DNA of 64,000 nucleotides, from contig NZ_JACVWU010000003.1 of the NCBI RefSeq assembly GCF_014596915.1, positions 372,001 through 436,000 on the forward strand. The letters run 5' to 3'. The position numbers were made by a program, and so were the translations under genes. This document shows, in pieces, positions 1 to 9,416 of the stretch. The notes beneath the pieces were generated by a model. That model was not told the DNA's origin and made no database searches. It worked only from the letters and a program-made list of their open reading frames with translations. This DNA is from Streptomyces sp. TRM68416 (GTDB lineage Bacteria; Actinomycetota; Actinomycetes; Streptomycetales; Streptomycetaceae). The stretch's first letter is position 1; each line of letters opens with the position of its first letter.

Positions 1-159
1 TGGCAGGAGTCCGCCTCCGGTCCACCCCGTCGTTACTACGCGCTCACCGACAGCGGCCGGGCCGCGCTCGACGAGTTCACCCACGTCTGGCCCGGCTTCC
101 GGGGCGCCGTCGACGCCTTCCTGGCCACCCCGCACCCTGCCACCGGAGAATCCGCATGA
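1..159 (+). CDS. PadR-family transcriptional regulator, C-terminal fragment (cut by window edge)
   Basis: The reading frame is open from base 1 and gives the last 52 residues of a protein. The visible RRYYALTDSGRAAL is the classic wing of PadR winged-helix regulators, after which only a short tail remains. The stop TGA overlaps the ATG of the next gene as ATGA, so the two are translationally coupled. PadR genes followed by a HAAS-domain membrane protein are a common pair in Gram-positive bacteria, in which the regulator and the membrane partner respond to cell-envelope or drug signals. The start and the DNA-recognition helix lie outside the window, so target and ligand cannot be inferred. Confidence 0.85.
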   Translation, partial: WQESASGPPRRYYALTDSGRAALDEFTHVWPGFRGAVDAFLATPHPATGESA

Positions 160-746
160 AGACCTCTGCCGACCCCGTACGCGACTACCTCTCCGCCGTC
201 GAGCGCGAGGGCTCCGCACTCCCCGCCGACCGTCGCCAGGAACTCCTCGCCGACCTCGCCGAACACATCGAGGTGACGCGCACCGAACGCCCCGAGGCCA
301 CGATCGGCGAGATCCTGGCGCAGCTGGGCGACCCGCGCGCGATCGCGGCGACGGCACTGGCCGAGGCGGGGACCGCGGCCCCGGCCCCGAGCGGTGCCGG
401 CGCACCCGCCCGGCGCGGCAAGGTGCACCCCTTGGTCCCGCTCCTGATGCTCACCCTGCCGTTCCTCGTCGCGGTGGCCCTCCCCGGCGTTCCCGCCGCA
501 CAGTTCTGCAGCACCTTGTTCCGCGTCGTCGGGGCGGTGCTGCTCTGTACCTCGGTGCACTGGACCCCTGTCCAGAAGACCACCGGCGTCCTGATCGCCG
601 CCGTCCTGCCGACCGTCGCCATCAGCATCTGGATTTCCGCCGGCAGTGGCCCTTCGGGCGACGGCCCGGCCCTCCTGGCCAACCTGGTCACGTTCGCCCT
701 GCTGACCGTCACGGCGGCATGGCTCTGGCGGGCCCGCCGCGCCTGA
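156..746 (+). CDS. HAAS-domain membrane protein paired with PadR
   Basis: This is a 196-residue protein. Residues 1-75 form a helical HAAS-type region (DYLSAVEREGSALP, then RQELLADLAEHIE and ILAQLGDPRAIA), which is the signature of small proteins encoded next to PadR regulators. After an Ala/Pro linker come about four hydrophobic segments (around residues 93-113, 116-134, 145-162 and 170-190) and a short basic C-terminus, so the C-terminal half is in the membrane. The start ATG overlaps the PadR stop. The likely role is membrane sensing or modulation coupled to the PadR regulator; the exact signal is unknown. Confidence 0.8.
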   Translation: MKTSADPVRDYLSAVEREGSALPADRRQELLADLAEHIEVTRTERPEATIGEILAQLGDPRAIAATALAEAGTAAPAPSGAGAPARRGKVHPLVPLLMLTLPFLVAVALPGVPAAQFCSTLFRVVGAVLLCTSVHWTPVQKTTGVLIAAVLPTVAISIWISAGSGPSGDGPALLANLVTFALLTVTAAWLWRARRA

Positions 747-880
747 AGCCATGAGGGCCGGCCCCGGGCCCCACGGCTCGACCCGCCGGCCGTGGCCGGG
801 GGCGGGCTGCCCGCCGACGGGACCGCCCCCTCGGCCGGTCCGCCCCGCAGGCACTGGGCGGGCCGGGACCCGGACAGGTG

Positions 881-1714
881 TCAGACCTCCCAGACCCCCG
901 CCGCCGCGGCCTCCCGCGCGAAGTCCGCGAAGTCGCGCGGCGGGCGGCCCAGCACCTCGCGGACACCGTCGGTGAGATGCGCGTTGCGGCCGTCCAGCAG
1001 CCCCTCGAACACCTCCACCAGGAACGCCGCCTCCTCCGGCGGCACCCCGAAACCGGCCAGCGCCTCGCCGTACGCCCGCGCCGGCACCGGTGTGTACGTC
1101 AGCTCCCGGCCCGCGGCCGCCGACACCTCAGCGACCGCCTGCCGGAACGACAGCAGCCGCGGCCCGGTGATCTCCAGCGTCCGCTTCACGTACCGGCCCC
1201 CGGACGCCAGGGCGGCCACCACGACGTCCGCGATGTCCCGCACGTCGATGAACGGCTCCTCCACCTCGCCCGCCGGGAACACCAGCTCCCCCTCGCGCAA
1301 CCCCGCCACCAGCGGCCCCTCGCTGAAGTTCTGCGAGAACCAGGCGGCCCGTACGACCGTCCAGTCCGCCCCCGAATCCCGGAGCGCCGCCTCCGTCGGC
1401 AGCGCCTGCTCCTCGCCGCGCCCCGACAGCAGCACCAGCCGCCGTACGCCGAGCCCCACCGCCTCCGCGGCCAGCGCCCCGACGCCCTCGGTCGCCGCCG
1501 GTGCGCCGACGTCGGCCGGGTGCATCAGATAGGCCGCGTCCGCGTCGCGCAGGGTTTCCGCCCAGGTCGTAGGGTCCTCCCAGTCGAAGCCGGTGGCCCG
1601 GGACGCCTCCCGTACGTCCATACCGGCCGCCCGCGCCGCCCGGGCCACGCGGCTCCCGGTACGGCCCGAGGCGCCGGTCACCACCACTGTCATGTTCGTC
1701 GTGTTGTCTGCCAT
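881..1714 (-). CDS. NAD(P)H-binding NmrA-like reductase (atypical SDR)
   Basis: This 277-residue protein has a Rossmann dinucleotide-binding start (TVVVTGASGRTGSRVARAA, glycines 14, 17 and 20) typical of NmrA/QOR2-like NAD(P)H-binding proteins that act as redox sensors or quinone reductases. The mid-region SGADWTVVRAAWFSQNF is characteristic of this group. The frame is open upstream to 1828, but I prefer the ATG at 1714; the internal ATG at 1693, directly before TVVV, is an alternative. It is transcribed divergently from the AraC regulator at 1795 with an 80-base shared promoter region, so the regulator probably controls it. The substrate is unknown. Confidence 0.85.
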   Translation of the reverse strand: MADNTTNMTVVVTGASGRTGSRVARAARAAGMDVREASRATGFDWEDPTTWAETLRDADAAYLMHPADVGAPAATEGVGALAAEAVGLGVRRLVLLSGRGEEQALPTEAALRDSGADWTVVRAAWFSQNFSEGPLVAGLREGELVFPAGEVEEPFIDVRDIADVVVAALASGGRYVKRTLEITGPRLLSFRQAVAEVSAAAGRELTYTPVPARAYGEALAGFGVPPEEAAFLVEVFEGLLDGRNAHLTDGVREVLGRPPRDFADFAREAAAAGVWEV

Positions 1715-1794
1715 GCCCCCAGTCAACGGCCGTACGCCCCGGGACCCCATCGTCCAAAGGCTCGTCTCCATGCGCGAGCGTCTACGCTGGCGCA

Positions 1795-2760
1795 ATGGAC
1801 GCTCTGGCCGGGCTTCTGGAGGGCCCACGCGCGCGCGGCGCGCACATGATCCGCGCCTGCTTCGACCCGCCGTGGTCCGTGCGCGTCGAGGACCGCGCCC
1901 CGCTGACGGTCATGGTCATGATCCGGGGCGAGGCGTGGGTCGTGCCGGACGCGGGGGAGCGGGTGCTGCTCGGCCCCGGTGACCTCGCCATCGCGCGCGG
2001 CCCCGCCCCGTACACCTGTGGCGACGATCCCGAGACGCCCCCGCAGGCGGTGATCCTGCCGGGCGCCGAGTGCTCCTACCCCGACGGCCGCCCCCTCAAC
2101 GGCTCCATGGACCTCGGGGTGCGCTCCTGGGGCGACCGGCTCGACGGCTCGGTCGTGATGCTGATCGGCACGTACCGGTGGCAGGGGGAGGTCAGCGGGC
2201 GGCTGCTGGACGCGCTGCCGCCGCTGCTGACGCTCCCGGCCGAGACCTGTGACTGCCCGCTCACGCCGTACCTCATGGAGGAGATCGTCCGCGACGAGCC
2301 GGGCCAGGAGGTCGTCCTGGACCGGCTGCTCGACCTGCTGGTCATCGCCGCGCTGCGGACCTGGTTCTCCCGGCCGGAGGCAGCGGCGCCGGCCTGGTAC
2401 CGGGCGCTGGCCGACCCCGTGGTCGGCCGCGTGCTGCGCCTCGTCCAGGACGACCCCGCCCACCCCTGGACCGTGTCGTCCCTCGCCGCCAAGGCGGGCG
2501 TGTCACGGGCCGCCCTGGCCAGACGCTTCACCGAGCTGGTGGGGGAGCCGCCGATGACGTACCTGACGGGGTGGCGGCTCGCGCTGGCGGCGGACGCGCT
2601 GCGGGACACCGACGCGACGCTCGAGACGATCGCCCGCCAAGTGGGGTACGGCAGCGCGTTCGCCCTGTCCAGCGCGTTCAAGCGGGTGTACGGGGTGAGC
2701 CCGCAGGCCCATCGGGAGAGGGGAACCCAGCCGTGTACACCGAGCGCGCCTCCCGGCTGA
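1795..2760 (+). CDS. AraC-family regulator with cupin-like sensor domain
   Basis: This 321-residue protein has an N-terminal AraC_binding cupin-like half (about residues 1-200; [19 protein letters not shown] looks like a sensor barrel) and a C-terminal double helix-turn-helix (about 220-315; [28 protein letters not shown] followed by [25 protein letters not shown]). The AraC C-terminal signature is intact. It is divergent from the NmrA-like reductase and probably regulates it, a frequent arrangement for this subfamily. Its last 28 bases overlap the start of the next gene, another AraC-type regulator. Confidence 0.88.
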   Translation: MDALAGLLEGPRARGAHMIRACFDPPWSVRVEDRAPLTVMVMIRGEAWVVPDAGERVLLGPGDLAIARGPAPYTCGDDPETPPQAVILPGAECSYPDGRPLNGSMDLGVRSWGDRLDGSVVMLIGTYRWQGEVSGRLLDALPPLLTLPAETCDCPLTPYLMEEIVRDEPGQEVVLDRLLDLLVIAALRTWFSRPEAAAPAWYRALADPVVGRVLRLVQDDPAHPWTVSSLAAKAGVSRAALARRFTELVGEPPMTYLTGWRLALAADALRDTDATLETIARQVGYGSAFALSSAFKRVYGVSPQAHRERGTQPCTPSAPPG

Positions 2761-3404
2761 CCGGTGCCGTCGTCTGGACCAACACCCCTTCCGGTGCCGG
2801 ACGGGTGCTGCCCGACGGCTGCATGGACCTGCTCTGGCACCGTGAGCGGCTGCTGGTCGCCGGGCCCGACACGCGGGCGCACGTCAGCGACGGCGAGGGC
2901 GGCGACTGGACCGGGCTGCGCTTCTTCCCCGGAGCCGCGCCCGGCTTCCTCGGGGTGCCCGCGCACGAGGTGCGCGACCGGCGGGTGGACCTCACGGACC
3001 TCTGGCCCGCCGGGGAGGTACGACGGCTGCGTGACCGGGTCGCGGGCGCCCCCGACCCGATGACCGCCCTCGAAGACGCGGTCCTGGAGCGTGCGCAGCC
3101 GCCCGACCCGCAGCTGCACCACTTGGTGACCGCCCTCGGCTCGGGCCGCCCCGTCGCCGCCGTCGCCGACGAACTCGGCCTCGGCGCACGCCAGTTGCAC
3201 CGGCGCAGCCTGGTCGCCTTCGGCTACGGCCCCAAGACGCTGGCCCGGATCCTGCGGCTGCAACGGGCCCTTGAACTGGCCCGCGGCGGCGTCCCGTTCG
3301 CGGACACCGCGGCCCGCGCCGGATTCGCCGACCAGGCCCATCTGGCCCGGGAGGTCAAGCAGTTGGCGGGGGTGCCGCTGGGGACGCTACTCGGACGCGG
3401 GTAG
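2733..3404 (+). CDS. AraC-type regulator with DUF6597-like sensor domain
   Basis: A 223-residue protein is read from GTG 2733, which has GAGAGGGG upstream at the proper distance; the start sits inside the 3' end of the preceding regulator gene, indicating coupling. Residues 1-110 resemble the DUF6597 ligand-sensing domain ([21 protein letters not shown] with GPDT motif). The C-terminal part has the AraC helix-turn-helix ([31 protein letters not shown], then [21 protein letters not shown]). Two AraC regulators in tandem is unusual and suggests hierarchical control. Its 3' end overlaps the convergent VOC gene by 18 bases. Confidence 0.85.
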   Translation: MYTERASRLTGAVVWTNTPSGAGRVLPDGCMDLLWHRERLLVAGPDTRAHVSDGEGGDWTGLRFFPGAAPGFLGVPAHEVRDRRVDLTDLWPAGEVRRLRDRVAGAPDPMTALEDAVLERAQPPDPQLHHLVTALGSGRPVAAVADELGLGARQLHRRSLVAFGYGPKTLARILRLQRALELARGGVPFADTAARAGFADQAHLAREVKQLAGVPLGTLLGRG

Positions 3405-3788
3405 CGGGGCGAACAGGTCGACGCCGTTGCCGTCCGGGTCGTGGACGACCGCGTACCGCTGGCCCCAGAAGGCGTCCCAGGGCTTGAGTTCCCCGTGGTG
3501 TCCCATGCCGACGAGTTCCTCGTAGACCGCGTCCACCTCGGCCGGGCTGTCGCACAGCAGGGCCAGGGAGTGCCGGCCGTCGCCGGAGGGCGGACGCCAG
3601 TCGGGGGTGAGGGAGCGGACCATCTCCTCGGTGTCCAGCATCAGCCGCAGCCCGCCGGGCAGCGGAGCCTCGGCGTGCGACTCGGCCTCGGCCCCCTCCG
3701 GGAAGTCGAAGCCGAGGCGGCGGTAGAAGGCGACGGCGGCCGCCATGTCGGAGACCACCAGGGCGAAGGCGTCGATACGTGGAGTCAT
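3387..3788 (-). CDS. VOC-family (glyoxalase/bleomycin-resistance fold) protein
   Basis: This 133-residue protein has the two-module VOC fold: [25 protein letters not shown] at the start and [18 protein letters not shown] at the end. An upstream ATG at 3863 is possible, but the extra 25 residues do not belong to the family, so I use ATG 3788. VOC proteins bind metals or sequester drugs, or catalyse isomerase/dioxygenase reactions; no specific activity is readable here. The gene converges on the DUF6597-type regulator. Confidence 0.85.
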   Translation of the reverse strand: MTPRIDAFALVVSDMAAAVAFYRRLGFDFPEGAEAESHAEAPLPGGLRLMLDTEEMVRSLTPDWRPPSGDGRHSLALLCDSPAEVDAVYEELVGMGHHGELKPWDAFWGQRYAVVHDPDGNGVDLFAPLPASE

Positions 3789-3859
3789 GCGGCCACTGTA
3801 GGCAGCGGCCCCACCACGCGTCTTGAAGGAAACGGACACGTCGAACGCGACGTGACCGG

Positions 3860-4012
3860 TCAATGCCGCCCGTGCGGGCCCAGGTTGAGGAGCACCTCGC
3901 CGAGCTGGTCGGACGTGAGGGGCGGCGCGGGCAGCGGGGGCGCGGCCGGGTTGGCGCGCAGGGCGTCGAGGAGCAGGGTGAGGGGGCGGCGCCAGGCGTC
4001 CGCGGCGACCGC
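3860..4012 (-). pseudogene. C-terminal remnant of a TetR-like regulator
   Basis: On the minus strand, a frame ending at a stop at 3860-3862 reads DAWRRPLTLLLDALRANP and then LTSDQLGEVLLNLGPHGRH. It looks like the C-terminal helices of a TetR-family regulator. The frame stays open further upstream but loses protein-like character around 4012, and no helix-turn-helix or start is present. Just beside it, the opposite strand carries the end of a different family, so the two decayed ends meet at a rearrangement joint. The family call is tentative. Confidence 0.4.
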
Positions 4013-4018
4013 GCCTCG

Positions 4019-4201
4019 CGGCAGGCCGCGGAGCTGATCGACGGCGGAACGCGTGTCACCGTGCTGGCTCCGGACCGCGCCGCACGCCGCGCGATGGGCC
4101 GCAACCTGGCGGACGACGGCCGCAGACCGGCCGGCGCCCGCGCCGGCTACGCCCAGGCGCGGGCGGCGGCTCCCGCGGTGGCCGAGGTGTGGCAGGGATG
4201 A
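4019..4201 (+). pseudogene. C-terminal remnant of a patatin-like phospholipase
   Basis: The plus strand here reads AAELIDGGTRVTVLAPD, RAARRAMGRNLADDGRRPA and ARAGYAQARAAA before a stop at 4199-4201. That pattern (a strand ending in PD, then an Asn-Leu-x-D motif and a GYAQ-type basic helix) is the usual C-terminal tail of actinobacterial patatin-like phospholipases. The catalytic GxSxG and DGG regions are absent upstream, so it is a remnant. It abuts the TetR-like remnant on the other strand. Confidence 0.45.
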
Positions 4202-4237
4202 GGGGGGACACAGCGCTTCCCGCCGGTGGGGAAGGGC

Positions 4238-5254
4238 TCACTTGCAGGGAGACGTACTCCTCCGCTCCACCAACCTCGTCGACAACTCCGTCCGCGTACT
4301 CTCCGGCCGATCCCCGTCGCTCATCCGCACGAGCAAGCGCAGCGCCGTCGCCGCCATTTCCGACAACGGCTGCCGTACGGTCGTCAGGGCGGGGGTGAGC
4401 CAGCGGGCCTCCGGGAGGTCGTCGAAGCCCACCACACTCATGTCGTCCGGCACCGCCAACCCCCGTTCTGCGAGGGCCTCGTAGACGCCGAGGGCCATGC
4501 GGTCCGAACAGACGAAGACGGCCGTGGGCGGAGTGGGCAGGTCCAGGAGGTCCCGCATGCGATGGCGGGCGGAGTCCTCGTCGCAGTCGGCGTGCCGGAC
4601 GTATTCCGGACGGTGCCGCACACCGGCGGAGGCGAGCGCCGAGCGATAGCCGGCGATTCTCGCGCTGCTGGACATCGTGCGCCGGGGGCCGGCGATCACC
4701 GCGATGCGCTCGTGGCCCAGGGACAGCAGATGTTCCGTGGCGGTCACCCCGCCCTGCCAGTTCGCCGCGCCCACCGAGACCACGCCCGGCGGCGGTTCGA
4801 CGACCGGGTCGATCATCACGAACGGGATGCGGTGGTGCTCAAGCCAGGTGTATTGCGACTGCGAGAGTTCGGCCAGGTTGAACAGCACGCCGGAGGAGCC
4901 GCGGGCGGTGAGCTTGTCCAGCCAGCCGCGTTCGGGGCGGCCGCCGGCGGTCCGGGGCAGCGCGGCCGAGACGACCACGTCGAGACCGGCGTCGCGCGCC
5001 GCCGCCTCCACTCCGTGCAGGACGGCCCCGGACCAGGACGTGTCCAGCGCGTGCACGACGAGGTCGACGAGGCCGGGTGTTCTGACCGCGTCGAAGCGGG
5101 GTCTGCGCACGTAACCGAGCCGGTCCAGCGCCTCGATGACACGCCGGCGCGTCTCGGGAGCGACGTCCTCGCGGCCGTTGACGACCTTGGAAGCGGTCGG
5201 CACGGACACCCCCGCCTCGCGCGCGACGACCGCAAGGGTCGGCCCGGCCGTCAT
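4238..5254 (-). CDS. LacI-family transcriptional regulator
   Basis: This 338-residue protein has the LacI helix-turn-helix and hinge at the N-terminus (LAVVAREAGVSVPTASKVVN, then RRVIEALDRLGYVRR) followed by a periplasmic-binding-protein-like sugar sensor (LVDLVVHALDTSWSGAVLHG to VVGFDDLPEARWLTPALTTV). ATG 5254 is preferred because GGGGAG lies seven bases upstream; ATG 5278 is an alternative. It lies downstream of, and on the same strand as, the 2-hydroxyacid dehydrogenase at 5488, separated by a long hairpin. LacI-type operators appear upstream of that dehydrogenase and in the pectinase region at 15.2 kb, both possible targets. Confidence 0.92.
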   Translation of the reverse strand: MTAGPTLAVVAREAGVSVPTASKVVNGREDVAPETRRRVIEALDRLGYVRRPRFDAVRTPGLVDLVVHALDTSWSGAVLHGVEAAARDAGLDVVVSAALPRTAGGRPERGWLDKLTARGSSGVLFNLAELSQSQYTWLEHHRIPFVMIDPVVEPPPGVVSVGAANWQGGVTATEHLLSLGHERIAVIAGPRRTMSSSARIAGYRSALASAGVRHRPEYVRHADCDEDSARHRMRDLLDLPTPPTAVFVCSDRMALGVYEALAERGLAVPDDMSVVGFDDLPEARWLTPALTTVRQPLSEMAATALRLLVRMSDGDRPESTRTELSTRLVERRSTSPCK

Positions 5255-5328
5255 GCTCGCACTCCCCGTGCGGACCATCGGGAACCACCAATCTGCTTGT
5301 TGGGTCGGTCGCCTACGGAGCGCTCTGT

Positions 5329-5396
5329 GCCGGTGTCGAGGGCACGACCGTGCTCAGCGCTTCGCGCCTCCGCGCGCTCGTGCCCTCGACACCGGC
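5329..5396. terminator. Long 19-bp perfect inverted repeat
   Basis: Arms at 5329-5347 and 5378-5396 (GCCGGTGTCGAGGGCACGA and its exact complement) are separated by 30 bases rich in GCG/CGC. It lies between the 3' end of the hydroxyacid dehydrogenase gene and the start of the LacI gene. It would form a very stable RNA hairpin, probably a terminator or mRNA processing site; no T-run follows, as is usual in Streptomyces. Confidence 0.7.
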
Positions 5397-5487
5397 GCGC
5401 CCCTTCGACTCCCTTCCGGCCGGTTGCCTGGGGACAGCGGCCGTGGGTGGGCCTGTGCCCTGGGGCGGGGGCGTCCGGGGCGGGGGG

Positions 5488-6501
5488 TCATGCCACTCTG
5501 GCCAGGTCCGCGTGCCGTACCTCATGGGTGAGGGGGGTGTTGGTGCGCCAGCGCTCCAGTTCCTCCACCACGATCCGGCCCAGGCGCTCCAGTTCGTTGC
5601 CGAGTGAGCCGGCGATGTGCGGGGTGAGGACGACGTTGGGCAGGTGGTACAGCGGGGAGTCGGCGGGGAGCGGCTCGGGTTCGGTGACGTCGAGCACCGC
5701 GTGCAGCCGGCCCGACACCAGTTCGTCGGTCAGGGCGTCGGGGTCGATCAGGGCGCCCCGGGAGGTGTTGATCAGTACGCCTCCGTCCCGGATGAGGGCG
5801 AGCCGTTCGCGGTCCAGCATCCGGTAGGTCTCGGGGATGTCGGGCGCGTGCAGGCTCACGATGTCGCTGCGGCTCAACAGCTCCTCCAGGGGCACCAGTT
5901 GCGCCCCCAGCGCGGTGGCCTCGGCGGCGCTCACGTACGGGTCGTGCAGCAGCACCGTGAAGTCGAACGGCCGCAGCAGCTCCAGCACCCGCCGCCCCAC
6001 CCGGGAGGCGCCGATGATGCCCACCCGGCGTCCTACATTCCCGGTGTGGGCCGTCTCGGCGTGGGAGGGGTACGCGTGCGTGCCGCGGAACCGCTCGCGA
6101 TGCGTGAACGCGTCCTTCCCGGCGAGCAGGATCATGGCGAGCGTGTACTCCCCGACGGGCAGCGCGTTGCCGGTGACCGCGCTGGACACGGTGATCCCGC
6201 GTTCCCACACGGCCTCGCCGATGAGGGAGCGCACGGAGCCCGCGGCGTGCAGGACGGTACGCAGCCGGGGCGCGGCGGCGAGGGCGTCGGCGTCCAGGTG
6301 CGGACAGCCCCAGCCGGTGATCAGCACCTCGGCCTCGGCGAGCGCTCCGGCCGCCGCCGGGTCGGCGAAGTCCCGTACGACGAGGGCCGGATCGAGGTCG
6401 GCCGCCCGGCGCAGGCGGTCCATGAGCGGCGGGGGGAACAGGAGGGGGAGGTGTACCGGATCCAACGCGAAGACGGCCCGCGGCGGGTGAGGGCTGGGCA
6501 T
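5488..6501 (-). CDS. D-isomer-specific 2-hydroxyacid dehydrogenase
   Basis: This 337-residue protein matches the NAD-dependent D-2-hydroxyacid dehydrogenase family in length and motifs. The Rossmann motif appears as GRRVGIIGASRVGRRVLELL, the substrate/NAD Arg region as GGVLINTSRGALIDPDAL, the Glu as DVTEPEPLP and the catalytic His in VVLTPHIAGS. It probably interconverts a 2-hydroxy and a 2-keto acid with NADH; the substrate is not readable. AGGAG is seven bases before the ATG. A palindrome at 6562-6575 upstream fits regulation by the LacI protein encoded next door, suggesting a sugar-acid role. Confidence 0.9.
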   Translation of the reverse strand: MPSPHPPRAVFALDPVHLPLLFPPPLMDRLRRAADLDPALVVRDFADPAAAGALAEAEVLITGWGCPHLDADALAAAPRLRTVLHAAGSVRSLIGEAVWERGITVSSAVTGNALPVGEYTLAMILLAGKDAFTHRERFRGTHAYPSHAETAHTGNVGRRVGIIGASRVGRRVLELLRPFDFTVLLHDPYVSAAEATALGAQLVPLEELLSRSDIVSLHAPDIPETYRMLDRERLALIRDGGVLINTSRGALIDPDALTDELVSGRLHAVLDVTEPEPLPADSPLYHLPNVVLTPHIAGSLGNELERLGRIVVEELERWRTNTPLTHEVRHADLARVA

Positions 6502-6561
6502 GGGTCTCCTGACACGTTGAGCGGAATGGGGGAACGCCTTGAAACGCCTTGAAGCACCTTT

Positions 6562-6575
6562 AGAAAGCGCCTTCT
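6562..6575. promoter_or_regulatory. LacI-type operator candidate
   Basis: The sequence AGAAAGCGCCTTCT is a near-perfect 14-base dyad with the central GCGC and A/T-rich shoulders typical of LacI/GalR-family operators. It is 60 bases upstream of the hydroxyacid dehydrogenase ATG. The half TAGAAAGCGC recurs at 15236-15245 upstream of the rhamnogalacturonan acetylesterase gene. Confidence 0.5.
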
Positions 6576-6772
6576 ACCGTAGATCTGCCGGGAAACGGTG
6601 GTCAATCGGTGAGGAGGACGGTTGTTGATCAGTGGGGGCTTCCGCCGGCTGGATTCGGCACGCTCACGTACGCCGAACAGCCGAGCGTCGACGCCCCGCG
6701 CCGGAATACACCGGCGCACTGTGGTGCTCTGGGATGAACGGTGCAGGTGCGTGACGAAGGGCTGGTGGGCGG

Positions 6773-8347
6773 ATGCCGGCGGACCGGACGAATCCTGTGG
6801 TCACAACCCCCCACGGGGCCGTACGCGGCAGGTACGAGCAGGGCGTCGCCGTGTTCCGGGGGATCCCGTACGCGGCCCCGCCCTTCGGCCCCCGCCGGTT
6901 CCGGCCGCCCCTGCCGCCGGAACCCTGGGACGGCGTGCGCGACGCGGGAGCCTTCGGGCCCACGGCGCCGAAACCGCCGTACTCCGAGGCGTTCGCGCAG
7001 TACCTGTCCGACCCGGTGGTGCCCGGTGACGACTGCCTCAACCTCAACGTGTGGACGCCCGAACCGGACCCGGAGGCCCGGCTGCCGGTCCTGGTGTGGC
7101 TGCACGGCGGGGCTCTGACCAGGGGTTCCTCGGCCGTGCCGGTGTACGACGGGCGGGCCTTCGCCCGGGACGGGGTCGTGTTCGTCTCGGTGAACTACCG
7201 GCTGGGCGTCGAGGGCTACGGACTGTTCCCGGACGCCCCGGCCAACCCAGGGCTGCGCGACCAGCTCGCCGCCCTGGAGTGGGTGCACGCCTCGATCGGG
7301 GCCTTCGGCGGCGACCCCGGCCGGGTCACCCTGGGCGGGCAGTCCGCCGGAGCCATCAGTGCCGGGGCGCTGCTGGCCGCCCCGCAGGCCCAGGGCCTGG
7401 TGCGGCGCGCGATCCTGCAGAGCGGGCCGCCCGAGGCCGCCGAACGCGACAAGGTGCGGCGCATGGTGCGCCGGATGGCGACCCGGCTCAAGGTCCCCGC
7501 CACCGCGGCGGCCTTCGCCGAGGTCGACCGCGAGCTGCTGCTGCGCACCCAGGCCGACGTGGGCAGGCTCAGCAGCCCGGTGCTCGGCGGGCCCGCGTTC
7601 GGGATCGTCGAGGACGGGGACCTGGTGCCGTGCGACCCGCTGGAGGCGCTGGCCGAGGGCGGGGCCGCCCGCGGGGTCGATCTGATGACGGGCTGGACGC
7701 GTGACGAGTACCGGCTGTGGCTGGTGCCCGGCGGCCTCCTGGAGCGCATCGACCGGCTCGGGCCGGTCGCGCTGGCCGGGGCCATGGCCCGCTGCCACTG
7801 CGGCGCCGAGGTGCCCCGCGGCTACCGCGCCCTGCACCCCGACGCCGGCACCGCCGAGCTCGTCGGCCAGCTGGTCACCGACCACCTGCTGCGCCGGCCG
7901 CTGCACCGCCTGGCCGACGCCCGCCCCGACACCTCGTACGTCTACGAGTTCGCCTGGCCCTCCAACCTGCCCGGCCTCGGCGCCTGCCACGCCCTGGAAC
8001 TCGGCTTCGTCTTCGACACCGGCGACGCCCCCGAGTCCGAGAAACTGGCCGGTCAGGGCGCGCCGAAGGAGCTGTCGCGGGCGATGCACGGGGCGTGGGT
8101 GCGCTTCGCGCGGGACGGTGACCCCGGCTGGGAGCGGTGGGACACCTCGCACCCGGTGCGCATCTTCGGCGAGGGCGAACCGTACACCGCGCACGGCCCA
8201 CGGGACCGGGAACTGGCCCTGTGGGAGGCCGACGAGACCGCCCCGGACCCCACCGCGGACTCCACCGAGGGCCCGCCCCTGCGCGGCACAGAACTGCGGT
8301 CGGTCGTACGACGACTGCGCCTGCCCGGCGCCGTCCGCCGACGCTGA
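6773..8347 (+). CDS. Type-B carboxylesterase/lipase
   Basis: This 524-residue alpha/beta-hydrolase belongs to the carboxylesterase type-B family. The oxyanion-hole motif HGG is at residues 111-113, the nucleophile elbow GGQSAGA places the catalytic Ser at 191, and the [14 protein letters not shown] family signature appears as [10 protein letters not shown] at 85-94. It hydrolyses carboxyl esters, with no specific substrate visible. No signal peptide is evident, so it is probably cytoplasmic. It stands alone, convergent with the homocysteine methyltransferase gene and with little spacer. Confidence 0.9.
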   Translation: MPADRTNPVVTTPHGAVRGRYEQGVAVFRGIPYAAPPFGPRRFRPPLPPEPWDGVRDAGAFGPTAPKPPYSEAFAQYLSDPVVPGDDCLNLNVWTPEPDPEARLPVLVWLHGGALTRGSSAVPVYDGRAFARDGVVFVSVNYRLGVEGYGLFPDAPANPGLRDQLAALEWVHASIGAFGGDPGRVTLGGQSAGAISAGALLAAPQAQGLVRRAILQSGPPEAAERDKVRRMVRRMATRLKVPATAAAFAEVDRELLLRTQADVGRLSSPVLGGPAFGIVEDGDLVPCDPLEALAEGGAARGVDLMTGWTRDEYRLWLVPGGLLERIDRLGPVALAGAMARCHCGAEVPRGYRALHPDAGTAELVGQLVTDHLLRRPLHRLADARPDTSYVYEFAWPSNLPGLGACHALELGFVFDTGDAPESEKLAGQGAPKELSRAMHGAWVRFARDGDPGWERWDTSHPVRIFGEGEPYTAHGPRDRELALWEADETAPDPTADSTEGPPLRGTELRSVVRRLRLPGAVRRR

Positions 8348-8421
8348 CCCCGGGCGCGCCGGTCGGCCAGATCCCGGCCGGGCGCCGGAAACCGGCAGGG
8401 GGCCGTGGGGAAGGGGACGTC

Positions 8422-9333
8422 CTACGCGGTGGTCAGCGTCCGGGCGACCGAGCGGATCGCCTCCGGTCCCACCCGGCAGCAGCCGCCGATCAGCCGCGCC
8501 CCGGAATCCCGCCAGCCGAGGACCTCGGCGGGCGCGAAACCGGACCGCCCCCGCCAGGCGCGAGCCTCCGCGTCCCAGGCCTCACCGCTGTTCGGATACG
8601 CCACCACCGGCTTGCCGGTCACGCGGGCGGCGGTCTCGACCGCCGCCGCCACGTCCCCGGGGGCGCAGCAGTTCACCCCGACCGCGATCACCTCCTCCGC
8701 GTCGGCGGCCAGGGCGAACGCCTCCTCCAACGGCTGACCGGCGCGCGTACGGCCGCCGGAGATCGAGTACGACAGCCAGGCCGGCACACCGAGTCCGCGC
8801 ACCGCCCGCAGCAGCGCCGCGGCCTCGTCGGCGTCCGGGACCGTCTCCAGCGCCAGGACGTCCGGACCGGCCGCGGCCAGCACCTCGAGGCGGGGCCGGT
8901 GGAACCGCTCCAGTTCGGTCACGCCCAGCCCGTACCGGCCGCGGTACTCGGAGCCGTCGGCGAGCATCGCCCCGTAGGGGCCGACGGACGCCGCCACCCA
9001 CAGCGGCCGGTCCGCCTCCGCCCGGCGCGCGGCCTCACGGGCCAGCTCCACGCTCAGGGCGAGCAGGCCGGCCGCCCGTTCCCGCCCGACCCCGCGCCTC
9101 GCGAACCCCTCGAACGTGGCCTGGTAGCTGGCGGTGATCGCGACGTCCGCACCCGCCTCGAAGTAGGCCAGGTGGGCCTCGGTGATCGCCTCCGGCCGCT
9201 CGGCCAGCAGCCTGGCCGACCACAGTTCGTCGCTCAGATCGTGCCCGGCGGACTCCAACTGGTTGGACATACCGCCGTCGAGGACGACGGGGCGGGTGGC
9301 GAGGGCCTGGGCGAGGGGGGAGGAGCTGGTCAT
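8422..9333 (-). CDS. mmuM: Homocysteine S-methyltransferase
   Basis: This 303-residue enzyme has the betaine/homocysteine-type TIM barrel. It starts PVVLDGGMSNQLE, has ITASYQATFEGFA after strand 2, and carries the zinc-binding cysteines as GVNCCAPGD and IGGCCRVGPEAI. Such enzymes move a methyl group from S-methylmethionine (or SAM) to homocysteine to give methionine. A GTG at 9357 is an alternative start; neither start has a strong ribosome-binding site. The gene is downstream of the carboxymuconolactone-decarboxylase gene on the same strand but separated by 83 bases, so it may be independent. Confidence 0.88.
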   Translation of the reverse strand: MTSSSPLAQALATRPVVLDGGMSNQLESAGHDLSDELWSARLLAERPEAITEAHLAYFEAGADVAITASYQATFEGFARRGVGRERAAGLLALSVELAREAARRAEADRPLWVAASVGPYGAMLADGSEYRGRYGLGVTELERFHRPRLEVLAAAGPDVLALETVPDADEAAALLRAVRGLGVPAWLSYSISGGRTRAGQPLEEAFALAADAEEVIAVGVNCCAPGDVAAAVETAARVTGKPVVAYPNSGEAWDAEARAWRGRSGFAPAEVLGWRDSGARLIGGCCRVGPEAIRSVARTLTTA

Positions 9334-9416
9334 GGGGTCGACGGTAGTCGAGGGCACGCCGCCCGTGTCGCCGACGAGGACCGGGTCCTGGCCGACGAAC
9401 CCCGGTAGTGGCCCTG

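Noticed and set aside
2076..3341. Long minus-strand open frame opposite the AraC regulators
   Set aside because: High-GC DNA gives long antisense frames; the composition is not protein-like and the plus-strand families are clear.
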